In this document: piece by piece, positions 37,181-49,900 of the stretch
How the letters are laid out: each line of letters starts with the position of its first letter
How positions within the stretch are numbered: the stretch's first letter is position 1
Origin: Aristolochia californica
Taxonomy: Eukaryota > Streptophyta > Magnoliopsida > Piperales > Aristolochiaceae
Assembly: GCA_029961685.1 (NCBI GenBank)
Contig: JARWKL010000004.1
Coordinates: 47,687,824 to 47,751,823 of the forward strand
DNA: 64,000 nt
Direction: 5' to 3'
Program-made: the position numbers and the translations under genes
The notes under the pieces: generated by a model
The model's input: only the letters and a program-made list of their open reading frames with translations
What the model was told of the DNA's origin: nothing
Databases searched by the model: none

Positions 37181-37412
37181 TTTAATGACATAACATCTTA
37201 CCTGGCAGATGATGTATCGGAATAGTGACATAGGCAGTTGATGTATTCATTTACCACAATGTACTGATGATGTGGTGACACGTAATCAATTAAAGCTTAC
37301 GTGTCACTTTTGATTGTACACATGTACTGTGGACCGGTCAAAATTAGGTATTTTTCAAAATAAGATCATGACGTCTCGTTTCTCAAAATATGTTTACGAA
37401 ATTGGTTATTAA
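37181..37412 (-). repeat. Right terminal inverted repeat of the TIR element
   Basis: Counterpart of the left arm. It ends about 130 bp before the OBAP1-like pseudogene. Confidence 0.78.
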
Positions 37413-37519
37413 ACATATTTTGAAATTGGTTATTAAGTACTAGGGAGATGACGACTGTGGGGAAAATATTTTTTGCAGTGATTTAGCTGTACTGCATTCA
37501 TCTCTTATGGTCTGCATGC

Positions 37520-38100
37520 ATGGCATCCCTTGGCTGCAGGTTTCATTTCTACGGGGACGGCATGACCCGACAAATGAAGGCGCACCATTTCTGCTCGCAC
37601 CAGACAGAGGAGATGAGGCAGTGCCTCCCGGCGGACGCGCGTCTCATCGGAGTGGAATACATCGTCTCGGAGGACATAATCCTGACGCTGCCGGACACGG
37701 AGAAGCCGATGTGGCACTCTCACTAGTACGAAGTGAAGAGCGGGGTGCTGTTCATGCCAGGGATACCGATTGTTGGGACCTGAAAAAAGTGTGCAAGACC
37801 GATGGGAAGACGTTCCACTTCTGGCAGGTGGACAACGAGGACCTCTTCCGCTGGGCGTCCCTCAAATAATGATGGCTCTTACAAGTGACGGGAAGGTGTT
37901 CGTGAACCTCGTCCGGGACGTCGAGAATCATAATGGCATTTCTTTCGAGGAAGAGAGGGAGAAGAGGGCGTAGATGAAGGGGGGCAAGAAGGGGATTCAT
38001 CCGCTCGCTAATGCAGCCGGCAAAGGCGTCAAGACGGCGATCAGAGAGGTTGAGCTCTCCCCGGCCGCACCAGGGTATTTGTTTAATGTTTGGACCGCAG
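37520..38100 (+). pseudogene. OBAP1: Oil body-associated protein 1 (OBAP1, DUF1264) pseudogene
   Basis: Three forward frames together give an OBAP1-like protein: [33 protein letters not shown] and PMWHSH, then TAG at 37724-37726 where the family has Glu, then YEVKSGVLFMPGIP. After a TGA near 37781 the frame shifts to KVCKTDGKTFHFWQVDNEDL and shifts again to LPLGVPQIMMALTSDGKVFV and ISFEEEREKRA. A second TAG at 37972 precedes MKGGKKGIHPLANA. The N-terminal region (about 60 aa) is missing. OBAP1 binds seed oil bodies and affects their stability. At least two stops and two frameshifts exclude a working product. It adjoins a TIR transposon. Confidence 0.85.
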
Positions 38101-39609
38101 CAGATCGTATCATACACTATATGTTATGTATGATACGTAGACAAATACATATTGAAAAGCATGTATCGATCTCTCCTATGTCTTCGAACGTGTCTTGAGT
38201 ACAGTTGATACGTGATGGAGAGAACTCTGAATTGAATGAGTCGAGCCCGGCTCAGAGTAACTAGTCTTTGCTGAAGATTTCTTAAAACGAACAGTAAAAA
38301 TAATAACCAGTGGGTCAGAATGATTGTCGAGGTAAAATAGTCCCACATTGGACATCCGGAGCATTTTGCAAACATTTATAATCAGCATCAATAAGTATAC
38401 TGGACGAGGGGTGATGAGATAACAAAGTATATGGGTAGGGTTCCCATTATATCTGTCAACCGGATGATTTGTAACCTCTACGAGCTCAATTTTTTTCTGT
38501 GCTTTTTCATAAAATTTTATGTCTATAGTGTTTCTCCCATGAAAAAATGGGTTTTTGATTTTTTTATAGTCGGTTTACTGTTTTAATTTTTTTTTTCTAG
38601 AGTGTTTCTCCCTTGAAAATTTTGGTTTTTAATTTTTTACTTTTAAGTCAGTTAAATAAAAATAAAAAAGTTAATATGGTCATTTTTCTCTCTCAAAATA
38701 TGCTAATGCAAGACTAACATTTTTACTTCAAAAGGTAAAATCGTTATAAACTTTCTAAAAGTTCCCAATAGAGAGGAAAGATGGAATTCATAGTGGAAAT
38801 AAGGGTTTGTAGATGGAAAAAGAAGATATTCAGCTAGTTGTACCTTGTACTTGAACTTATGCAAGAAGACACAAAAAAAGAAATTAGGGCTTTTCTTCAT
38901 TACCCTTACGAATTTCTCATTAAATAGATTATTATGATCCTAAGATCAATAATAATTTATACCAAATGATTATACTCACCTTATGAATTGCAGTTATTCT
39001 CCTACATAAATGTAAATTCCCTTGGGCTCGAGGCTCGACTACAACCACTATGCTTCAAATCAAGTAAAAATGATGTAAATTAATAATATCACCTTTAAGA
39101 ATAAAAAATTAAAGACAATATTTGGGTAGGGGAACCTTGCCCTTGTGGCCCCATATCTCCACAAGGGACAGATGGATAGTCCTACTTGTAGGGTAGAAAG
39201 CCCTTAGAAAACCCTACATCGTGGGATGCCCTTCACATCTCTTTCTTTTATTTAAGCAGATGAATCATGACTCCATTTCAGAAATCTATCACCCTTCCTT
39301 GGTAGCCCATCCGTTTTCAGGCCTAATTCCAGGTGGCCCACCTCACCAAGTAGAGAAGCAGTAAAGCAATCCAAAATTCCAAATTCCAAAATTCTTCTTG
39401 GTTTTTGCTGAGCGTTAGTCCTTGAGAATTCGGGTTCTTCATTACGGACAAGGGAGTCATCCTCGTTAAATGTTGAAGGATAGCTAGCTATCTTTCTTAC
39501 GACAAGTCTTTGCCTTCTCCTTCTGACCAAGAGCGTCGCGACGCAGTCGAATTTCAGCGCGTAAAGTCCAGGGTTTTCTGCTTCATCCGGCTCCCCTTTG
39601 CTCTTCACG
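38101..39609. other. AT-rich intergenic region and promoter side of the R3H gene
   Basis: No gene recognised. A 126-codon reverse ORF at 39252-39632 overlaps the first exon of the next gene and has no similarity that I recognise. Confidence 0.4.
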
Positions 39610-40491
39610 ATGACCACTGCACAATTCGCCATGGTAAGCAGTGTTTTGACACTTCCGTGAATTTCCTTCGGCGTGGATTCGGTCTTTATCGTTTTAGTTG
39701 CTCGTTTGATGCATGTCTTTTTTTCTTCCCTCCAATCTTTCCCTTGAAAGGCCGATGCTTCTTTTTCTTAATCTCGTATCTCAATTAAGTGTGAAACACT
39801 TGGTAAGTAAAAGGGAAAACGTATTGGAGTTACTCCTTGAGAAATAGGGTTACTTTAATCCAGTTTGGGTGGTCAAAAGTATTCGAGAATGAAGTAGAGT
39901 TTTGAGGAAATTAAGGGTGTGTCACACTTATAGTATGTGTTTTTCTTTTCTTTTTTGGTACCACTTAGTGTATATGTGCGAATACAGCAGACAGAATGTG
40001 AAAGTTTCAATTTATTTGTTTTTTCTATGTAGTATATTTTTCAGGTAGCTGAAATATATTCTTTCTGGTTGGATAGAAAAAAATGTATAAAAACTCTTTA
40101 GCTGGACATGTTTTTTTAGGCTTTAAGTTGGTCGTGTAAATGTTAAAGCCACTCTGGTCATAGTGTTCGCTTCTAGGACATGTTATTGCAATGTTTGCTC
40201 CTGCATGGAAGAAATGGTTAGCTTGGAATCCCTTCAATTTGAAATCTTTCGCTTCCTGTAGAGATTAAAACGTCCAATCAGATTAACGGTGTTTAAAATA
40301 CCACCAGGTTGAAGTTTGAGATTGAATTGGACTTGAGTTACGATGAAGTAGAGAACCATTGAAGTCCCAATTAGCATGCCTACAAAGCACGTAGCTGCTC
40401 CATAAATGTAGAGCTATCAAATGTGCTTTAAGCCATCTAATAGTGGTGGCAACCTATGAGATTGGTGTCAAACACTGGAGGGTTATGCATT

Positions 40492-40532
<41 letters not shown>

Positions 40533-43500
40533 GGGGGCTTGAGCATCTAACTGTCATAACCATGCTGCAAGATAATTCACTTCACGTAGAGATGAGTGAG
40601 GAGGTGCATGGTGAATCAAGTATTGAGAAACTAATGTATATCACTAGCTGGTCAAGTGGTGCTTGTGTCCAGGAGACAGATGGTTCCAACCTGTACGTAA
40701 ACCCATTTTGTAGATACAAGGGTGAATGCAGGAAGATGCCACAATGCCAGATTTGAATATTACTCGTTGAGGACAATTTCGACATACTGTCGGTTGGAAG
40801 GACCATCTAGTAGAGAAAAAGGGGAGTAATGAAGTAATCTTTCTCTAAAAAAATTACTAGTTATATTTCTACAGTATGATATGGTTTATGGGAGACAAAC
40901 TTTTGAGTACTTGTAGGAGTCTGAGAGAACCTATAAAGAGGAATTTTTAAAGCCATTGAGAATTTATTGTTTTACTTCAAATAGGGATTCCTGCAACTAA
41001 GTCAAATTTAGTTCGCTTTCATGGTGTACAATTTTCTTGATTATTTTTAGTCCATTATTTTTCAGATTTATTAATGTTGAAAATTTTCTGCTACCCTTAA
41101 GGAAAAAACATTTCAAATGGTGTAAAATACAGTGTCTTACCTGAGCTGTCCAATTCATCTGTTGTTATTTGTCTCTCTTTTTCTTTAACACGGTCAAGGT
41201 GTAATGAAAGTCCTTCCAGTTTTTGGTTTTTCCATTTGTAATATCCGTTTGTGCATCATCCATGGATGTTGTTTCTCCAATCTTGTGTTTTGCTTCAAAA
41301 ATTGCCAATTTGATGTTTTCTGAATCCACAGGTTGAGGAGTTGGCATTTCTTATCAAGGACAATTTATCTAGCAAGCACATTGTATTATCAATTGAGGAA
41401 ACTTTAGTAGATCTCCTTCAGAACGATACAAGGTAATAAGGATTAAGATAATCATGAATTTTGTTTCTGAAAGTACATATGCTACTGAAGTGGTAGTAAT
41501 AGGTTCTCTCTCTTGCCAATGCAGCTTGTCTGGCAGTTGCTAATGTTGTAACCTACATATTTCTCTGGTGAATACTAAAAGTTAGGGCACTAGTTGATAT
41601 TTCAGCCTGCATTACTGTTACCAAAAAGGAAAAAAAACTGCTTGGCCTGTTGGCTACGAGCATGACAAACCTGTTTGCTCTCTCTCGCTCTCTCTCTCTC
41701 ATATTGTGTGTGGCTATTGATTGCATTGGGAAAGTCACGAAATCTCTTACTGAACATATCCTGACCCAGCCCTCTGATATCTCTAGTTAATGTCTCTGCT
41801 GCTTCTAACGATAAGCATATTGTGGCACAGTTCAGATGGGATATTGGAGCTGGAACCAATGAGTCCATACCACCGCCTTCTCTTGCATCATCTTGCAGAA
41901 ATTTATGGGTATCTATTCTTCGAGGCGTGCCTCTCTGTTCTTGTTAAAGTATTGTTTATCTTTTCTACCCTGTCGTTTAGCATGATTTCATTCCACAACT
42001 TCAGTAAAAAAATTGTAGGTTTTATTGTGAAAAAAAGGTTTTCTTGACTTAGCATTTAGGGCTAATATTTTTCTGTTTCCCTTGCCATATTCACAGCTAT
42101 TTATCGTGCCTTGCTTTTACTTGTTGAAGTTGAAAAGTTCAATCAGTACCTTTTCCTTTTGTCAGGTTTGCTCACGAATCTGTTGGTGAAGGGGACAATC
42201 GCCATTTGGTTTTGGAACGTTGCCCAGATTCATCGATGTATGTTGTATACCCATCACATGATGCTTTTAACTAAATCTTCATATTCTAGAACTGCATGAA
42301 TTATCTTTATTATGATGGCCTGTGTATAGTTAGTGCATTTTCTATTTCAAAAGGATGCTGCTATTATCCTTTGAAGTATATGGTGTGGATGAAAATAAAA
42401 TTTACTTGAGCCATAGTAAACACACTACTTTCTTATTGGGTCGTACCTAGTTGGGACTTACCTTGGGGTTAACTTAAGGGCTTATTAAGCTAGGAATTAG
42501 GTGAAGGTTTAGCAAATAGGGTTGATGAGAATAAATGACTGAGGTTTAAACAAAATTTATTTCATGCTAACTTCTTCAGAAAAATTAACTTGAACCTGGA
42601 TATTAACTTATGAATTTAGCATGTAATGTTTAAACCTAAATCACTTTCTATCATCAGCCCTATATGCTAGACCTTCTTGAACTGCATTCCCAAGCTATTT
42701 GACATCAACATATTTATGAACCATCCTGGGGACCAATTTTTTTTGAAATATAATGATTCATGTGAGAAAAAGATTTAATGGATCTGCAACAGGGTCTATC
42801 CTTTTTTTCAGTGTCCAAATCATAATGTAATGGTCTAGTTAGTCTTAATTTTTCATGTAAAAATTTTTAGTCATAATTTTTTTCCAGAAATAATAGAAAC
42901 TTTCGCATGACTTTACTGGGAAATTGTGTTTGCATCCTTCTAAGAAGGATACTTTGTTTTTCCTGCAGTTACCATTGTAACAATGCCATTACTGTTATTT
43001 TTTGTTTGGTAAGCTTCTAGTTATGAACATTGAGATTAAAGTCTTACTTCATACCAGGTTACATCAGATTTGAAGTCTCACTTTTAAAAGTAAAATCTCA
43101 CTATTCAAAGGACCAAGAATGCTTGTAGGTTTTCATTAAAAAAAGCAATGCTTGAATGTTTTACTTTTATATTTATTTCCAAAGCTAATGTTTATTTAGA
43201 AGTTGACACCTATTGTAGATCTTCAGTTGTTACATATCATGTGGCGTTTTCTGTTTCCACCTGCTTGTTGAATTATTGGACTGGTAGCACATTTAATTTT
43301 CTATTGTTAGCTTTTCTTCATTTTTTTGAAAACCCTCACTTTCTTCATTTCAGACCTGCTGTCCTAGTTAGTGATATTTTGTGGCAGTACGATCATAGTA
43401 CTACTATTTCATCGTATCAATTGCTACAAAGGAAAGAAGCAGTACAAGGTATCTTTTTGCCTTCACATTGATAACTTTTCTTAGAGTACACACTAAATCT

Positions 43501-44566
43501 CTTTGTATTTGTGCAAACATGCGTGCATACATGTTTGTGTCAGCACACGTGTATGTGCATGGATATGTAAATGGTGAAGGCCACATTCAATTACTGTAAA
43601 CTGGAACTTTCATTGATTTGTTGAAAAATGATGATTGAAGGAGGTCACATTCAAATACCGTAAAATGAAACATTGATCTGTTGACAAATGGTGATTGGAG
43701 TTCTCCTATGAAGTTGGTCCATTGAATACCAGTTAGTTGTTAGATTTAACTACATTAAATTGCTTTATTCTTCGTAAACAATGGATGTGATGCATACAGT
43801 GAAAGCTGCTCAAGTGCAAAGTATACTTGACTCGTAGACTTTGGCTAAAAATTTACATGCATTTAATTTATAATGGCTAATTCCTGGTATTTTACACTTA
43901 TTTGAATCTTGTTTGTGTTTTACTGCAATGATGTATTTGTCATTTCTTTTCTCAGAATCAAGGATGGAAACTGCATCCTTCCAACCTTCAACACCATTTA
44001 AAGAGAGAGAGGCTGCTTATCTGGCTGCTCGTGAACGCATCTTTTCTTTGGATGCAGGAGACATTAAAGAATCTTGTACTCCCAAGCAGCGGAATATCCC
44101 TGTTGTAGCTCGACGGATGATTGCTCATGCACTGGGCCAGAAGATTTATTCTGAAATAAACACACCAAATGATAAGATACATGAAGACCTGAATAACTTG
44201 ACAGGTAATGTAGAGGGGAATGAACCTGCTACAGAATTGGAAGTTGAAGCTTCAGAGGATACTATACCTTCTTCCCTTAGACAGTCAAGTGGAGACAGAA
44301 GAAAAACCAGTAAATCTGACAGGCCTGTAATGGTTCAGACAGAAAAGGTGTCCAGTAAAGTAACCAGGGAGAGGCCAGCAAACTCGACAATTGCACAAGG
44401 TGGAGTGAATGGAAAATTTGGTATAAATAAGGAGAGTCTACAACTGCAACACTTGGGAGCTGCGAAGAGGATGTTCGCTCACGCTCTAGGGCTACCACCA
44501 AAGGAAACTGGTGGTCTTCAATTGAAACGTACCGATGCAAGCAGACAATTAGGCTTGAAAAGTTGA
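39610..44566 (+). CDS. R3H and SUZ domain single-stranded nucleic acid-binding protein
   Basis: Six exons: 39610-39633, 41332-41432, 41831-41908, 42166-42237, 43354-43448 and 43956-44566, phases consistent, 326 aa. The first coding exon is only 24 nt (MTTAQFAM) before a 1.7 kb intron; plant homologues share this N-terminus, which supports the start. Residues about 45-110 are the R3H region: LEPMSPYHRLLLHHLAEIYG, then FAHESVGEGDNRHLVLERCP, carrying the R-x3-H type contact residues. The SUZ-like motif follows at about 140-165 (EREAAYLAARERIFSL). The C-terminal half is polar and probably disordered; two RMxAHALG motifs (ARRMIAHALGQ and AKRMFAHALGL) are notable. The family binds single-stranded nucleic acid and probably acts in mRNA metabolism; specific targets are unknown. 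Confidence 0.93.
40497..40531. repeat. (TA)n microsatellite
   Basis: About 17 uninterrupted TA units in the first intron of the R3H gene; likely polymorphic in length. Confidence 0.95.
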
Positions 44567-45251
44567 ATTGCAAGTTGACTCGTTTAAGTTGATAAGATCC
44601 TATGCCTAAATCAAATTGGGATAAACAAACATGGAGGATGAGCACTTTAATAGCTGGAAGCTCTTAGACGGATGCAGGTGGGCGAGATAGCTGAGATGGT
44701 CCTTGTCGATGTCTTGGTGCTTCGAGTCCTGGTGGATCTGCAAACCTGGCAGTGACAGGGAGGTGAGAGAAAGATCCAAGCAGAGATTCTGTGCAAAGTC
44801 GTCAATGATCCAGTTCTTGGAAATCTGATGCCTGTTTGTGGGTGGGGGCGGCTCCTTGATCACATATCAAACAATCTATTTTTGACTGCCTACGTGAGTG
44901 GTGTGCAATGTATACGGTTGCTTGCGGTGTCTGTAGAAGAGTAAGAAAGGAAGGATTCTTCTTCTTAGATATAAAAACCTCAGGAACAGATTGGGGCATT
45001 AGGCAGTACCTGCTAAGTTTATCTTTGTGCAAATTTTTGCTATCTATTTACCATAGAACAAACCCCAAAAACGGTTTGTTCTTTCGTTCTTTACCATGTT
45101 GACCTTCTCCAGCAAAATATTTTTCTTGGCCAGCTTCATGTTAGTTAAACTGGAAATATAGTTCATCTATTACTCACAACTGTAAGGCTGTCCCTCGATC
45201 TTTCGAAAGCACAACGCGAAGCAGAAGTGAGAAGAGTAAGCAGGAGAGGAG

Positions 45252-45353
45252 TTAGTGAGTGCAGTTGCCTCCGATGGGTTCCATGAAATAGCCGGGGTTG
45301 CAGGCGCAAAGGGTGGAGTTGAAGCGGAAGTGCTCATCTTCGCAGAGATTCTC
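45252..45353 (-). other. Short cysteine-rich EGF-like reading frame, possible exon fragment
   Basis: The minus strand reads ENLCEDEHFRF, then STLCACNPGYFMEP, IGGNCTH and a stop. The C-x-C-NPGY-x(n)-C spacing resembles an EGF-like module. No neighbouring exons, signal peptide or start could be joined, so it may be a gene scrap or chance. Confidence 0.25.
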
Positions 45354-46234
45354 TGTCCATGCATAACAATTGTTTTTTTCTTCTTGATCTTTGTTTTAAA
45401 TAATTCAAAAGGAAAGAATAGAGCAATGTCTTCTCCATGTTGGTTGGTGTACCTGCCAATCTACCTCCCTCTTTTAAATTTCACACAGAACTAGGAGCAA
45501 TGTAATAGATTTCTGCTGCAGGTCAACTTGCGAGGAGGTGAGGTAGAGGTGATTGATTACATGTATCTTATACGTAAGGAATGAAAATAATGGAAAGGAT
45601 CACGCAATGTCTCCATCTCATCCCCATTCACGACAACATTCTACGTTAAAAGGAAGGGTAATACGTAAGTCATGCTGAAATGGATAAAAGTAGATTTTAC
45701 ATTAAGAATCACCAACCACCCTTCCTTTACCTCAACGTCCTACCTGTTTTTGTGAGTTTGTGTGGTTCATGAGAAGACCCGGTTTGTTACAGGGTGGAAT
45801 TGGGTCAGTCTGATGGTCGTAAATCAGGCCAGAGCGATGAAAAGCGTCCCCACAATCGAGGGTGGCCCACCAAATCAACAACCCCTGATCTCCCCACATG
45901 TCTCCAACCTTTAAGGCGGGGCCCAACCATGCGTCGTCCTCCAGCAAAAGTTGCATCCCTGAGTTGGACTTGGATAGGCCACAAAAGCTGGAGATTGCAT
46001 CAACCGGAATCAGCCCTTGAACAGAAGGTTTTTGAAGCCTCGAGTGTTTTGGGGCTTTGCCGGTAGGTGTTAAGAGCAGGAGATGGATGCGACTGTTAGG
46101 GGCTTTAGTCACAGAAACAGCAATGAAGCGTATGGAAAGGCAATCATAATGTGACAGGAGGTGGAGTCTGCTCTTTCAAACCCTTGGCCCCCTCTTTCTT
46201 TTTATTTATTCCATATTTTCCACACGCCATGTTT

Positions 46235-46263
46235 CCCTCCTCCCTCCTCCCTCCTCCCTCCTC
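46235..46263 (-). repeat. C-rich repeat tract (G-quadruplex potential on minus strand)
   Basis: Four CCC runs separated by TCCT units on the plus strand. It lies about 690 bp upstream of the fimbrin start and could be a promoter feature or simple sequence; function is inference. Confidence 0.75.
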
Positions 46264-46948
46264 GTCTCGGCCCCCACAAAATTCAAAAATTTCAACCTAA
46301 CGTACCTTTCTTATTTAAATGACTGAAAGGCCCTTTACTCCCTTGTACTAATTTTAACATTTTTTATGACTTTTTTGAGTTGTGAAATAAAAAAATATTA
46401 GATATTCTTTTTATCTATATTTATGATAGGTTATGATATTAAAGGACCATTAAATAACTAATATACTTTTAAATTTTATAAAATATAGTATTAAGTATTA
46501 TGCAAGTTTATAAGAGAATTAGTTACTGTTAAACAAATAATTAGAGGCAGAAGAAATTGAATTGGAAGAGGGAAGAGTGACGGGTGACCAGTAAAATTTG
46601 ACTATTTTGGGTGATTTTTTTTTTTTGGTAATTTAAGTTTAAAACTTCGGGACGACCGCTTTATTTTAATTGAACTAAGGGCATGTTTGTCCAAATTTTA
46701 AATTTCAAACATCTTGTCTTCAACGTATTTATTTCCACTTTTGCCCCTCCCCTTCTCTCGTTCGGAGCTCTAAACACCCCTCATTTCTCTAGTCCCCCCA
46801 CTGTCTCTGCTACAGTCCTCCTTCTCTACTCCTGCTTGCATCTCACAAAAGCAAGCAGGAGAGAAGCCTTTATAGAAGATCTACTCTACCTATAAGGACT
46901 TTCGAGGCCATTTCTCTCCTCGTGCTGTTTCATTGTTGTCTGTCAGAC

Positions 46949-49900
46949 ATGTCTGGTTATGTTGGAATCCTCGTCTCGGATCCATGGCTCCAGAACCAGT
47001 TCACGCAAGTGGAGCTGCGCAGCTTGAAATCTCATGTACCAACGAGAAACCAGTACCCTTTTTCGATTTTTTCTGTTTTTTTTTTAAATCTACTTTTTAT
47101 CTCCTCGCGATGCTAATTTTATCTGATAGTTCCTCTCCATGAGACGCGAGCACGGCCAGATGAAGCTTTCGGGTCTTCCTGCAAATATGTCTAAGTTAAA
47201 AGGCGTCGGAGAGAATCTGACCGAAGAAGAAAGATCGGCTTCTATCCAAAAATCCTTCCAAGACATGGACCAAGATGTTGATTTTGAAGTCTTTCTTCGT
47301 GTACGTTTGAAGATCTGTCTTTCGTTCAATACTGGTTTCTCTCATCAACATTATTTTTTAAATTTCTTGTTCTGTGTTTCTTGTATAGGTTTACTTGAAT
47401 TTACAATCTCATGTTAATTCAAAGAGCGGCGGTGGCACAAAAAACTCGTCGGCATTCTTAAAGGCGGCGACTACGACATTGCTTCACACTATCAGCGAGT
47501 CGGAGAAGTCTTCTTATGTTTCGCATATCAATAACTATCTTGGGGAAGACCCATTCTTGAAAAAGTATCTTCCTATAGATCCTTCAGGTAGTGATCTGTT
47601 TGAGATCGCTAAGAATGGAGTGCTGCTCTGGTAATTTGAACTTTTCTTGTGCATTTATGTTGGCTTTTTTTTACTGAAAGGGAAGAGTAATAATTTTTAT
47701 CATTTGTTTGAGGTAGTAAGCTTATCAATGTAGCGGTCCCTGGGACAATAGATGAACGCGCAATCAATACTAAAAGGGTGCTAAATCCATGGGAAAGGAA
47801 CGAGAATCACACTCTTTGTCTAAATTCTTCAAAGGCTATTGGATGTACAGTTGTGAATATTGGGACACAAGATTTAGCTGAGGGACGGGTAAGCGTTTTT
47901 ATGTTGTCAGTGGTTTTTATCATGTTCTTGGATGGTTCTGGTCTATGTTTTTCACTATCCACTTCAGAAGCACTTGGTTATGATGCTTTTAATTTTACAT
48001 AATTGGACACAGTCCGCTGTATAAAGGCCTTCAAGTTGGACTAGATTTTAAAATGATTACTCCATAAATTTCAGTTAATTTGTAATACAATGAAACGCTT
48101 TGTAAACTCGTATCTATAAATATGGTTCTTTGTCATTTTTTAATTCCTCTAATGACTTTTGATAAGTTATCACGGAGTTCAATTTGTGGTTTAAGCTGGT
48201 GCTCATGTCACTTAAGCTTCAGCTTCTTATGTGCCAAGAAGGGATAATAAATTGTACAGAGTGTGGAGGTTAGGATGAAGTTAGTGAGACTATTTGCAAT
48301 TGGATAATTTACTAACTTTCTGTTCCTAGGATTTGGTCTATGCACATGTCAGTGTGCCACAGGCGTCAACAGTTAAGGTTCTTTCATTGGACATCTTTTT
48401 TTCTCAACTCTCTTTTATAGGATTCCGATTGTAAGAAGTTGAATGGTTTAATTTTTTTTTTCTACAATTTATTGGCGTCAGTATCTAAATGGCTAATTCC
48501 GATTTGACTATCCTCCTTCTAAGCACTGATTTTATATTTGTTTCACATCTTCAGCCTCATCTTGTCCTGGGATTGATATCACAAATCATTAAGGTATGTT
48601 CCTGTAGGTTATTTCATGTTTGATAAATTTGGAGATCTTTAAAGAATAATATCTGTTTTTAGTCTGATCGCTGGCAGCTTTGTAAGCAGTGTGCTCTAGT
48701 AATGCTGAAAAATGTGAAGTTGAGATTTATTAACTATGCAGTTCTAGGTACTATTAACATATAAAGCCTGACAATAGGGTTTTTGTTTATTGTTGTCAAT
48801 CATAGATTCAATTGTTGGCGGACCTCAACTTAAAGAAAACACCTCAACTAGTAGAGTTAGTTGATGAATATCAGGTATAGCCTCTGCTGTTGTTTGATGT
48901 TTGGTTCTCCTCTCTCTTGTGTTTGGGCGAACATAAGCAGCATTCTAGTAACTATGTAACGTACCCTGATATAAAAAACCTTGTAAATTGCACAGGATGT
49001 GGAAGAGCTAATGAACTTACCTCCAGAAAAGATCTTACTGAGGTGGATGAATTTTCAATTGAAGAAAGGAGGCTACAAAAAGTGCATTACGAATTTTTCT
49101 TCAGATATCAAGGTTGGTAATATCTTGAGTTACTTACAAGGCATGTAATTTTCTCTTGATATTTTTTGTCACTTTAATTATTAAGCACGTAATAGCTTTT
49201 ACTGAATGTTTACTGCATGATGTTGCAGGATGGAGAAGCATATGCATGCCTGCTAAATGTTCTTGGACCAGAACATGCTAGCCCTGCAGAAAAGTCTGTA
49301 AAGAGCCCGCTGGAAAAAGCAAAACTGGTACTTGAGCATGCAGATCGGATGGGTTGCAAAAGATACTTAACTGCCAAAGATATTGTGGAGGGCTCACCGA
49401 ATCTTAACCTTGCTTTTGTTGCTCATATATTCCAGCACAGGTAAGAGTTAAAAAAATTAGGTCTTCTTACTGTAAATGCATTACAATGAACCATGGGATA
49501 TGCTTCTATTCCAGATTTGCTTGCTTTTTTTGTTAGATTTGAAATCATTGAGTTATTGCATTACGTGTTTTGTTCATCTTTGTTTCTCTATTGATGCACA
49601 ATTTTCTTTTCTTTTACGTGCTGATTAACAACAATATTTGCATGTAGGAATGGTCTATCCTCGCAGACCAAGCATATCTCTTTTCTGGAAACCTTCTCGG
49701 ATGATACAGAGGTTTCTAGGGAAGAGATGGCATTTCGACTATGGATTAATAGTTTAGGAAATTCTGCATATGTCAATAGTGTCTTTGAGGATCTTCGAGA
49801 TGGGTGAGCTTTCTTATATCTTGGACAATGTTTAATCTAGTATTTAGCTATTTTATTATTTAATTTTGATGTTTCATTTCGCACTGTGTTTTAATAGATG

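Larger units (their letters stand above)
35829..37412. mobile_element. Non-autonomous TIR DNA transposon, Mutator-like (about 1.6 kb)
   Basis: The left arm at about 35829-36055 and the right arm at about 37181-37412 are long imperfect inverted repeats of about 220 bp. Shared blocks include ACATATTTTGAGAAACGA, CATCATCTGCCA and GTAAGCTTT. Long TIRs without transposase are typical of Mutator-like elements. The interior (36060-37180) encodes no transposase. It holds a CT/GC-rich block at 36065-36205 unlike the flanking AT-rich DNA, and AT-rich degenerate repeats at 36930-37145. A clean 9 bp target duplication was not found; the right end carries a short duplicated ACATATTTTG...AATTGGTTATTAA piece. 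Confidence 0.78.
44567..46948. other. Intergenic region upstream of fimbrin
   Basis: This holds the R3H gene 3' UTR, an EGF-like coding scrap on the minus strand (45252-45353, listed), a GC-richer unexplained block at about 45780-46080, and a C-rich tract at 46235-46263 (listed). No complete gene was recognised. Confidence 0.4.

Noticed and set aside
39252..39632. 126-codon reverse ORF with an ATG
   Set aside because: It overlaps the first coding exon of the R3H gene antisense, matches no family I know and has no splice partners; treated as chance.
45732..46112. 126-codon reverse ORF in a GC-richer block
   Set aside because: No recognisable similarity, opposite-strand ORF equally plausible, no splice signals to join it.
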